Notes under the pieces: generated by a model
What the model was told of the DNA's origin: nothing
What the model saw: only the letters and a program-made list of their open reading frames with translations
Database searches by the model: none
Shown here: one piece after another, positions 1-5,010 of the stretch
Layout of the letters: each line of letters starts with the position of its first letter
Numbering within the stretch: the first letter of the stretch is position 1
Assembly (NCBI GenBank): GCA_002407905.1
Contig: DHPL01000013.1
Coordinates: 419-5,799, forward strand
From: Anaerolineaceae bacterium UBA5365
GTDB lineage: Bacteria > Chloroflexota > Anaerolineae > Anaerolineales > Anaerolineaceae
Length of the DNA stretch: 5,381 bases
Reading direction: 5' to 3'
Made by a program: the position numbers and the translations under genes

Positions 1-66
1 AACTTTTTAGCCAACCGCTACTGGACCTTCAAAGGCGCCGCGGATGCCGAGGTGAACAATGGGTAA
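1..66 (+). CDS. C-terminal end of an upstream gene, possibly recG
   Basis: Frame 1 is open from the left edge and ends with TAA at 64-66; it encodes 21 residues ending in ADAEVNNG. The stop overlaps the rsmD start by 8 bases (ATGGGTAA), which suggests two genes of one operon with translational coupling. The piece is too short to identify. In Chloroflexota and Firmicutes recG often precedes rsmD, and the segment NFLANRYWTFKGAAD loosely resembles the RecG tail (a Leu-Ala...Arg-(hydrophobic)-Trp pattern), so RecG helicase is a guess from position and a weak motif only. Another plus-strand frame is also open through this stretch, but it would not produce the neat stop/start overlap. Confidence 0.55.
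   Translation, partial: NFLANRYWTFKGAADAEVNNG
49..55 (+). promoter_or_regulatory. Shine-Dalgarno site of rsmD
   Basis: GAGGTGA lies three bases before the ATG at 59, inside the coding sequence of the preceding gene. It supports the ATG at 59 as the rsmD start. Confidence 0.6.
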
Positions 67-628
67 ACTGCGTGTTATCGGCGGAAAAGCACGGGGCCTC
101 CTGCTAAAAACGGTGCCTGGCGATACCACCCGTCCCATCACCGATATCGTCAAAGAAGCGCTATTCAATATTCTTGGCGATGAAGTCCAGGATAACCGCG
201 TTCTGGACCTCTTTGGTGGCACGGGCGCAGTGGGTATCGAAGCACTGAGCCGGGGCGCGAAATTCGCCCACTTCCTCGATAAAGGTCAGGCAGCGGTAAA
301 CACCATCCAGGCCAACATAAAACACACCCGATTTGACGATCAGGCCAAGGTCCTGCGAGCCGATGCCTTCTCCTGGCTGGCCGCGCCGCACTCTGAATCC
401 TTCGACCTGATCTACGTCGCCCCGCCCCAATACAAGGAAATGTGGCAGCGCGCCATGCGCCTTCTGGATGAGCAGCCGCAGCTGCTAAGCCCGCAAGGGC
501 AAATCATCGTCCAGATCAACCCGATCGAGTGGACAGATGAGGCCTACACACATTTTGCTGAATTTGACCGCCGCAAATACGGCGATACCCTGCTGGTATT
601 CTTCGAGCACAAAAATCCGGAATCCTGA
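59..628 (+). CDS. rsmD: 16S rRNA (guanine(966)-N(2))-methyltransferase RsmD
   Basis: The 189-residue product has the usual RsmD length. The family transfers a methyl group from S-adenosylmethionine to N2 of G966 of 16S rRNA in the small subunit. Seen in order: the N-terminal RsmD block RVIGGKARGLLL (residues 5-16), TRPITDIVKEALFNIL (24-39), the SAM-binding glycine loop VLDLFGGTGAVGIEALS (48-64), an acidic strand end FLDK (72-75), a DAF segment (102-104), the motif IV position IYVAPPQY (118-125), and the C-terminal block RRKYGDTLLVFF (171-182). The oddity is motif IV: most RsmD proteins have DPPY, whereas here Asp is replaced by Ala and a Gln is inserted before Tyr. I recall similar APPQY forms in Chloroflexota, so this looks like a lineage variant rather than decay; the rest of the protein is intact. 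The start is supported by GAGGTGA three bases upstream and by the 8-base overlap with the preceding gene. Family assignment is firm. Confidence 0.93.
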   Translation: MGKLRVIGGKARGLLLKTVPGDTTRPITDIVKEALFNILGDEVQDNRVLDLFGGTGAVGIEALSRGAKFAHFLDKGQAAVNTIQANIKHTRFDDQAKVLRADAFSWLAAPHSESFDLIYVAPPQYKEMWQRAMRLLDEQPQLLSPQGQIIVQINPIEWTDEAYTHFAEFDRRKYGDTLLVFFEHKNPES

Positions 629-636
629 ACTGGGTT

Positions 637-1149
637 TCAAGCCGAGGGCGAGAAGCTGATCACCAGTTGATCCAGATCATCATACTGATACCGTGCCCAG
701 AAAGGCGGCTGACTGGCTTTGTGCCGCAGCACCAGGGGCAGGAGGGTGGGCAGGTCCTCAACCAGGTTTATTTTCAGCGCTTCATCCAGGTCAAACCAGG
801 CCAGATTGCCTTCCTCGGATGCCGTCATTTCCCCGCTGATCCCGCTGGCCCGAAACACAAAGATGCCAATTCCCGGCCCGCTATTGAGCTCAATAAGTAC
901 CTGCCCGCAAAAAAGCCATTTGCTGCAGCTCAGGCCGGCTTCCTCAGCAAGTTCGCGCCGCGCGGCATCTAATACGGTCTCGCCGGCTTCCACGTGCCCA
1001 CCAATCCCATTCCATAAGCCCGCCCAGATCTTTTTATCGGCCGCGCCTTGCAGCAGGAGCACCCTGCCAGAACGGTTCGTTACAAAAACCAGGACTCTGG
1101 GGATGATCTGATATCGCTGCGCGTCCGCGCCCTGTGCTTTTGCGCCCAT
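637..1149 (-). CDS. NUDIX hydrolase, MutT/8-oxo-dGTP diphosphatase-like
   Basis: The 170-residue protein contains a complete NUDIX box, GX5EX7REUXEEXGU, at residues 51-73 (G51, E57, R65, E66, E69, E70, G72). This is the metal-binding catalytic helix-loop that cleaves nucleoside diphosphates linked to another moiety. Preceding it is IPRVLVFVTNRSGRVLLLQG (16-35) and WAGLWNGIGGHVE (42-54), the typical strand pattern leading into the box. The C-terminal part has LVEDLPTLLP (129-138) and FWARYQYDD (150-158), which I associate with a MutT-like subgroup in Chloroflexota. Hydrolysis of oxidised nucleotides such as 8-oxo-dGTP is plausible, but substrate cannot be read from the sequence. The ATG at 1149 is preceded by GAGGT three bases upstream on the minus strand. 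The gene lies 52 bases downstream of the phosphofructokinase gene with an intrinsic terminator between them, and its stop faces the rsmD stop across 8 bases. Confidence 0.9.
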   Translation of the reverse strand: MGAKAQGADAQRYQIIPRVLVFVTNRSGRVLLLQGAADKKIWAGLWNGIGGHVEAGETVLDAARRELAEEAGLSCSKWLFCGQVLIELNSGPGIGIFVFRASGISGEMTASEEGNLAWFDLDEALKINLVEDLPTLLPLVLRHKASQPPFWARYQYDDLDQLVISFSPSA

Positions 1150-1152
1150 GAA

Positions 1153-1157
1153 ACCTC
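1153..1157 (-). promoter_or_regulatory. Shine-Dalgarno site of the NUDIX gene
   Basis: GAGGT on the minus strand, three bases before the ATG at 1149. It begins only about ten bases after the terminator stem, so no separate promoter fits between terminator and start codon. Confidence 0.6.
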
Positions 1158-1162
1158 GTTAG

Positions 1163-1185
1163 AAAAACCGCCCGTTTCCGGGCGG
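1163..1185 (-). terminator. Rho-independent terminator after the phosphofructokinase gene
   Basis: Read on the minus strand, a perfect 7-bp GC stem CCGCCCG / CGGGCGG closes a GAAA (GNRA-type) tetraloop and is followed at once by five T residues (1167-1163). The stem starts 16 bases after the TAG stop of the phosphofructokinase gene. The plus strand lacks a T-tract after the stem, so it acts on minus-strand transcripts. The T-run is short, so partial read-through into the NUDIX gene is likely. Confidence 0.85.
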
Positions 1186-1201
1186 CTGCTTGATTAAAAA
1201 C

Positions 1202-2374
1202 CTACTCCAGGAAGAGGGGCAGGCCCATCACTTCCTTGATCCGCGGGCGGTATTCGGCCGCGTCGTAATACTTTTCGACGTCCACCACGCGTTTGGTCTT
1301 GATCACGTTTTCCACGCTCACGGCGTTGTAACGCCCGTGGTTAATCGCGGTCATCTTGCCAAAATCGCCCTTTTGGGTCAGCTGCCAGGCCAGCGTACCA
1401 AAGTTCATGCCCACCATGCGGTCCACCACATCTGCCGGACCGGAGCGCACAAGGTACCCCAGTTTTTGGTACATGATGTTGTAACCGGTAAGCAGTTTGA
1501 TCTGGTCGCCGAGCAAATCGCCGATTCCGCCGAGTTTGCGGTGCCCGTATGCATCCGTATCGCCGCTTTCCACCACCTCGCCGCCATCGGTGGTGGCGCC
1601 TTCAGAGATGACGATGATCGCGTAATTCGATGGGTTATCCAGTTTATCCTTGCTGATCAGCTCTGCGATCTTGGCCGGGTTGTAGGGAACCTCGCAAATG
1701 ATCGTGCGGTCCACGTGGCTGAGATAGCCGGTGATCAGGGCCGTCTCGCCGGAGTTGCGGCCAAACAGCTCCACGATGCCAATCCGCTCGTGCGAGCCGA
1801 TCGAAGAGCGGAAGTTGGTGATCAACCGAACAGCCGCGGTAACGGAGGTGGAAAAGCCGATGCAGTAATCAGTACCGCCCACATCGTTATCCATGGTTTT
1901 GGGGATGGCAACGATGGGGAACTTCTCCTTGTTCAGCCGCGCCGCGTAGGAGAGTGTGTCGTCTCCGCCAATGCTGATCAGCGATTCAACGCCCATATGC
2001 TCCAGGTTTCGGAGTACGTGGTCGGTGAAATCCTTGGTGCCGTCATCTCCAACGGGCACCCCAAATTTCGAATCCACCAGGAATTCAGGCATATCCTTGG
2101 GCCGCACCTTGCTGGGGTTGGTGCGCGAGGTATGCAGGAAGGTGCCGCCGGAGCGGTCCACCGAACGCACCACCTGATGGTCCAGTTTTACGGTGAATTT
2201 CTCCTGGGAGGCTTTATCGTCGATGTTGTAATTCATCAGGCCGCCCCACCCCCGGCGGATGCCCAATACCTCAACGCCTTCTTCCTCGGCCATCAGCACA
2301 ACCTGTTTGATCGCCAGGTTCAACCCGGGCACATCCCCGCCGCCGGTCAGAATTCCAATTTTCTTCTTCGCCAT
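1202..2374 (-). CDS. pfp: Phosphofructokinase, probably pyrophosphate-dependent
   Basis: The 390-residue protein is a phosphofructokinase of the PfkA fold, phosphorylating fructose 6-phosphate to fructose 1,6-bisphosphate in the cytosol. Visible motifs: N-terminal phosphate-binding ILTGGGDVPGLN (8-19), GGTFLHTSR (76-84), GGDDT (136-140), PKTMDND (158-164) with the catalytic Asp at 162, SHERIGIVELFGR (194-206), SEGA (257-260), and LGYLVRSGPADVVDRM (305-320) in the sugar-phosphate-binding region. ATP enzymes such as E. coli PfkA have GGDG and PGTIDND; here the two diagnostic glycines are Asp139 and Lys159, the pair known from PPi-dependent enzymes. I therefore infer a reversible PPi-dependent 6-phosphofructokinase that could serve glycolysis and gluconeogenesis; ATP use is not excluded. 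The length exceeds the roughly 320 residues of E. coli PfkA. The ATG has a strong AAGGAG five bases upstream. The gene starts 9 bases after the stop of the membrane-protein gene, which indicates one operon, and is followed by an intrinsic terminator. Confidence 0.92.
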   Translation of the reverse strand: MAKKKIGILTGGGDVPGLNLAIKQVVLMAEEEGVEVLGIRRGWGGLMNYNIDDKASQEKFTVKLDHQVVRSVDRSGGTFLHTSRTNPSKVRPKDMPEFLVDSKFGVPVGDDGTKDFTDHVLRNLEHMGVESLISIGGDDTLSYAARLNKEKFPIVAIPKTMDNDVGGTDYCIGFSTSVTAAVRLITNFRSSIGSHERIGIVELFGRNSGETALITGYLSHVDRTIICEVPYNPAKIAELISKDKLDNPSNYAIIVISEGATTDGGEVVESGDTDAYGHRKLGGIGDLLGDQIKLLTGYNIMYQKLGYLVRSGPADVVDRMVGMNFGTLAWQLTQKGDFGKMTAINHGRYNAVSVENVIKTKRVVDVEKYYDAAEYRPRIKEVMGLPLFLE

Positions 2375-2378
2375 CTTT

Positions 2379-2385
2379 ACTCCTT
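2379..2385 (-). promoter_or_regulatory. Shine-Dalgarno site of the phosphofructokinase gene, overlapping the upstream stop
   Basis: AAGGAGT on the minus strand lies four bases before the ATG at 2374. Its first bases are shared with the TAA stop (2386-2384) of the membrane-protein gene, an arrangement that favours translational coupling. Confidence 0.8.
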
Positions 2386-3613
2386 ATAAGTTCCTGTCCA
2401 CCCTGGCTACAGGGCTGACTGTAGCCCAATGCCTGAACCACTGCAAGCCCAGGAAGGTGATAAAAGGTATCAGCAATATGATCAGGGAAGGTTCGTACCC
2501 GCTGCTCAGCGCAAGGCCCGCGGAACGGCGCCAATAGGCCAGGATAAGCCCCAGGTAGATCGTCCAGGAAATTATTTTACCAGTAAGGTGCCACTTTTCA
2601 CTGAAGAACCTAAGGATCATATACAGGCCTGGCAGGGTCAAAAGCAGGTATGCCCCATGCGAGGTCAGGTTGAAAAAGTAGAAGACATTCAAGGTCAGCA
2701 GCAGCTTCCATTGCACCAAGCGCCGCTCTCTGCTAAAGGCTCCGTACCACTCCACCAGCACCATCAGCAGGAGCAAGCCATGCAGAATCAGCGCGATGAT
2801 CCGCCCGCCATTGGGGAAAACCTGGGCAGCACGCATCAACGGCGTATTGATCCATTCCAGGTTGGGGTAAAGGCGGATAAAGTTGGCAAACCAGGCTCCG
2901 ATCCAGCCGGGAAACAAGATCAACGCGGAGAGCACCAGAAACAAATTGCCTGCCAGATACAGCCCTATAAAAGCCGTATCACGATGTTGTGCCCGCCAGA
3001 TCCCCAGAAAGATCGCCACAACGATGCTGATCGGCAGGATTCCCGCGCAGATGAACAAGAGTATCGCGGCGCCGCTGCTATTGCCATTGAAGGCCAGGTG
3101 GGCTGCCAGCAGCAGCAGGCAGATATAAACCGGTACGATGCTCGCCTGCAGCACCAGCTTCCAAGACGGGTAGATCAGCAGGCTCAGCAAGACGATCGCC
3201 GCGGCTTCCAAAAACCTGAAGCGGGCCGATGCCAGGTTGAGCGCGAGCACAGCCGAGGCCAAATACGCTACAGCGGTCAGGGTCATCCAGATGGCGCGGG
3301 CAAGCGGAAACTCCAGCAGCGCAAAGGGCAGGTAAAAGTAAACATAGAAGGCTGGTTCTACAAAACGGCCTTCACCAAATTCATCGGCCCTGAAACCATG
3401 GTCTTGCTGGATCGTCCGCGTTTCAGTCAGAACTTTTTCATCGTAGGGCAGCAAGCCCTGCTGCATCCAGATGCGGGCCGCGGTCCAGCGGGGCGCAAAG
3501 TCATCCGGCCCGGCGTAAGTTTTCTGCAGATTGAGATTAAGAATGGTCAGGCCTGCCAGGACGATCAGCACAAGGACAGGGGCCCAAAAATTGGCACTGC
3601 GCTTCAGATTCAC
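2384..3613 (-). CDS. Polytopic membrane protein, GT87 (DUF2029)-like glycosyltransferase
   Basis: The 409-residue protein is strongly hydrophobic, with about ten likely membrane segments (roughly 11-29, 87-104, 107-127, 135-150, 154-174, 181-205, 213-235, 270-290, 303-336, 347-362, 373-392). After the first segment comes GPDDFAPRWTAARIWMQQG (35-53) and then LPYD (55-58). This matches the GT87 pattern of an acidic (G)xDF motif in the first outer loop, a helix, then G-x-x-x-Y-D. Later PAFYVYFYLPFALLEFPLA (87-105) and LQASIVP (155-161) fall where the family has its FxYPP and GQ motifs. GT87 enzymes are GT-C transferases that move sugars, often mannose, from polyprenyl-phosphate donors outside the membrane; donor and acceptor here are unknown. 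The start is GTG at 3613, supported by GAGGA three bases upstream and a promoter just before it; it keeps the first membrane segment complete. It heads the operon with the phosphofructokinase gene. Membrane location is sure, the family likely, the function inferred. Confidence 0.8.
   Translation of the reverse strand: MNLKRSANFWAPVLVLIVLAGLTILNLNLQKTYAGPDDFAPRWTAARIWMQQGLLPYDEKVLTETRTIQQDHGFRADEFGEGRFVEPAFYVYFYLPFALLEFPLARAIWMTLTAVAYLASAVLALNLASARFRFLEAAAIVLLSLLIYPSWKLVLQASIVPVYICLLLLAAHLAFNGNSSGAAILLFICAGILPISIVVAIFLGIWRAQHRDTAFIGLYLAGNLFLVLSALILFPGWIGAWFANFIRLYPNLEWINTPLMRAAQVFPNGGRIIALILHGLLLLMVLVEWYGAFSRERRLVQWKLLLTLNVFYFFNLTSHGAYLLLTLPGLYMILRFFSEKWHLTGKIISWTIYLGLILAYWRRSAGLALSSGYEPSLIILLIPFITFLGLQWFRHWATVSPVARVDRNL
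2405..2426 (-). other. Stem-loop at the 3' end of the membrane-protein gene
   Basis: A perfect 8-bp inverted repeat, GGCTACAG / CTGTAGCC, encloses a 6-base loop within the last codons of the membrane-protein gene and ends about 20 bases before the phosphofructokinase Shine-Dalgarno site. No T-tract follows on the minus strand, so it is not a typical intrinsic terminator. It could stabilise or process the mRNA between the two genes, or it could be chance within coding sequence. Confidence 0.4.
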
Positions 3614-3616
3614 AAT

Positions 3617-3621
3617 TCCTC
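3617..3621 (-). promoter_or_regulatory. Shine-Dalgarno site of the membrane-protein gene
   Basis: GAGGA on the minus strand, three bases before the GTG start at 3613. It decides the start in the absence of an ATG at this place. Confidence 0.55.
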
Positions 3622-3628
3622 GGCTTTG

Positions 3629-3657
3629 ATTTTAACGTCTGGCTGGGTCTGGGTCAA
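3629..3657 (-). promoter_or_regulatory. Sigma-70-type promoter of the membrane-protein/phosphofructokinase operon
   Basis: On the minus strand TTGACC (3657-3652) and TAAAAT (3634-3629) each match five of six consensus bases of the -35 and -10 boxes and are separated by exactly 17 bases. Transcription would begin around 3621-3623, only about 8-10 bases before the GTG start at 3613. The near-ideal elements and spacing make this a good call; the very short leader is the reason for caution. Confidence 0.6.
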
Positions 3658-3704
3658 ACAATGCCCCAAAGGGGAATGGATATCCGCAATAAATGCTCAA
3701 AACC

Positions 3705-3729
3705 GTGAATTCACAAGAAATTTACTTGT
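3705..3729. promoter_or_regulatory. Possible operator: palindrome plus overlapping dyad in the divergent region
   Basis: A perfect 10-bp palindrome GTGAATTCAC (3705-3714) runs into a dyad ACAAG-N7-CTTGT (3713-3729), the latter overlapping the candidate -35 box of the sigma-factor promoter. Another 8-bp palindrome, GGATATCC, lies at 3678-3685. A regulator site is possible, but AT-rich DNA often contains such short symmetry by chance. Confidence 0.25.
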
Positions 3730-3759
3730 ATTTAGTGCTGAAATATCGTAATCTATTCT
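3721..3759 (+). promoter_or_regulatory. Candidate promoter region of the sigma-factor gene
   Basis: The AT-rich stretch before the sigma-factor gene holds only weak -35/-10 candidates: TTTACT (3721-3726) with TATCGT (3744-3749) at 17 bases, or TTTAGT (3731-3736) with TATTCT (3754-3759) at 17 bases. Each box is a 3- or 4-of-6 match, so the exact promoter is undecided. A TAAAAT at 3767-3772 has no -35 partner. Confidence 0.3.
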
Positions 3760-3797
3760 TTGCACTTAAAATAAAGAAGGTAATCCAAAAATAATCC

Positions 3798-4997
3798 ATG
3801 GCAAGAATTAACAATAAACCCTTACTGGATGTTGACCAGGAATCAACCGCGCTCAATCGCTTGCTTGAATTCGGGCGTAAGAAAACCTACGTAACTTACG
3901 ATGACATCCTCCAATTTTTCCCGGACGCGGAATCGGACGTTGAGCAGCTTGAAGAGGCTTTCTCGGCCCTGCTGAGCGCGGGTATCAATTACACCGAAGA
4001 ATCAAATATTCGCGAAGAACCCAGCGACGAAGAAATCGTGGAAGCCACCGATGAAGTACGCGCCACGGACGACCTGGCAAACATCGATACGGACGACACG
4101 ATCGGCCTCTACCTCAAGGAGGTCAGCCGCGTTCCCTTGCTCTCCGACATCGAAGAGGAAGTGCTCCTGGCCCAACGCATCGAGAAAGGCCGCACTGCCC
4201 GCGAGGATCTCGCCCGCGGCAGCGTGAGCCCCAAGCGCCGGCTGGAACTCCGCGCCGCTATCGAAGATGGCTGGGCGGCCCGCGAACACCTCATCACCGC
4301 CAACTCGCGCCTGGTGATCAGCGTGGCCAAAAAGTATATGGGCCGCGGCGTTCCCTTTTTGGACCTGATCCAGGAAGGCAACATCGGCTTGATCCGGGCC
4401 ACCAAAAAGTTTGAATACCAGCGCGGGCATAAGTTCAGCACCTACGCCACCTGGTGGATCCGCCAGGCCGTCACCCGCGCCATCGCGGACCAGGGCCGGA
4501 CGATCCGCGTGCCGGTGCACATGGGCGACCAAATTAATAAACTCCTGCGCGTTCAGCACCAGCTTACCCAAAAACTGGGCCGGGACCCTTCCGTAGAAGA
4601 GCTGGCCGAGACCCTGGAAGTGCCGCCGAAGAAGGTGGAGAATATGATCCAGGTCGCGCGCAGGCCGCTCAGCCTGGAAACACCAACCGACGACGAAGAA
4701 GACAGCGTATTGGGCGACTTCATTGAGGACGACGAAGCCCCACCCCCGGACGAAACCGCTACCTACAACTTGCTGCGCGAACACCTGGACGAGGTTCTAG
4801 ACTCGCTCCCCCCGCGGGAAGTTCGCATCCTGCAATTGCGCTACGGCTTGCTGGACGGCCAGGCATACACCCTGGAAGAGGTGGGCCGCAAGATGGGTGT
4901 TACGCGCGAACGCGTGCGCCAGATCGAAGCACAGGCTCTCACCCGCCTGCGCCACCCAACCATCCGCCGCAAACTGCGCGATTACCTGGGCGACTAA
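3798..4997 (+). CDS. rpoD: RNA polymerase primary (housekeeping) sigma factor RpoD/SigA
   Basis: The 399-residue protein has all parts of a group 1 sigma-70 factor, the subunit that directs RNA polymerase to promoters. A region 1.1-like domain (about 18-66, [20 protein letters not shown]) is followed by an acidic linker (67-100), region 1.2 ([22 protein letters not shown], starting at 100), a basic spacer (about 131-157), and region 2 (169-235) with [15 protein letters not shown] and the -10-recognising, strand-opening segment [20 protein letters not shown] (213-232). Region 3 (about 242-311) includes [11 protein letters not shown] at 305-315 (the 3.2 finger). Region 4 (325-390) has the -35-binding helix-turn-helix [21 protein letters not shown] (357-377). 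Region 1.1 argues for the housekeeping factor rather than a group 2 relative. The ATG at 3798 is fixed by an in-frame TAA two codons earlier, yet no well-spaced Shine-Dalgarno is present: GAAGG at 3776-3780 is 17 bases away. The next gene begins 13 bases after the stop, so the two are probably co-transcribed. Confidence 0.95.
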   Translation: MARINNKPLLDVDQESTALNRLLEFGRKKTYVTYDDILQFFPDAESDVEQLEEAFSALLSAGINYTEESNIREEPSDEEIVEATDEVRATDDLANIDTDDTIGLYLKEVSRVPLLSDIEEEVLLAQRIEKGRTAREDLARGSVSPKRRLELRAAIEDGWAAREHLITANSRLVISVAKKYMGRGVPFLDLIQEGNIGLIRATKKFEYQRGHKFSTYATWWIRQAVTRAIADQGRTIRVPVHMGDQINKLLRVQHQLTQKLGRDPSVEELAETLEVPPKKVENMIQVARRPLSLETPTDDEEDSVLGDFIEDDEAPPPDETATYNLLREHLDEVLDSLPPREVRILQLRYGLLDGQAYTLEEVGRKMGVTRERVRQIEAQALTRLRHPTIRRKLRDYLGD

Positions 4998-4999
4998 CC

Positions 5000-5004
5000 A
5001 GGAG
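5000..5004 (+). promoter_or_regulatory. Shine-Dalgarno site of the gene downstream of rpoD
   Basis: AGGAG lies six bases before the ATG at 5011 and directly after the sigma-factor stop, ideal spacing that supports the start of the truncated gene. Confidence 0.8.
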
Positions 5005-5010
5005 CAGTTT

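Noticed and set aside
658..672. GATCA-CCAGT-TGATC inverted repeat near the end of the NUDIX gene, considered as a terminator for rsmD
   Set aside because: The stem is only 5 bp, AT-containing, without a T-tract, and lies inside well-conserved NUDIX coding sequence.
1190..2389. Open frame of 399 codons on the plus strand, antisense to the phosphofructokinase gene
   Set aside because: It is His/Val/Ala-rich with no domain, and the opposite strand encodes every conserved phosphofructokinase motif. It is a shadow of codon usage.
3676..3708. Ten-codon reading frame (MDIRNKCSKP) in the divergent intergenic region, considered as a leader peptide
   Set aside because: The preceding purine run AAGGGGA touches the ATG with no spacing, there is no run of regulatory codons, and no attenuator structure follows.
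2429..3751. Open frame of 440 codons on the plus strand, antisense to the membrane-protein gene
   Set aside because: The product would be a low-complexity Gln/Gly/Arg-rich string without motifs or a Shine-Dalgarno site. It mirrors codon bias of the opposite strand, where the frame encodes a coherent membrane protein.
3767..3772. TAAAAT as -10 box for rpoD
   Set aside because: No acceptable -35 box lies 16-18 bases upstream and no TG extension is present; it probably reflects the AT-rich leader.
4002..4784. Open frame of 260 codons on the minus strand within the sigma-factor gene
   Set aside because: The sense strand encodes an intact sigma-70 factor; the antisense product has no recognisable features or ribosome-binding site.
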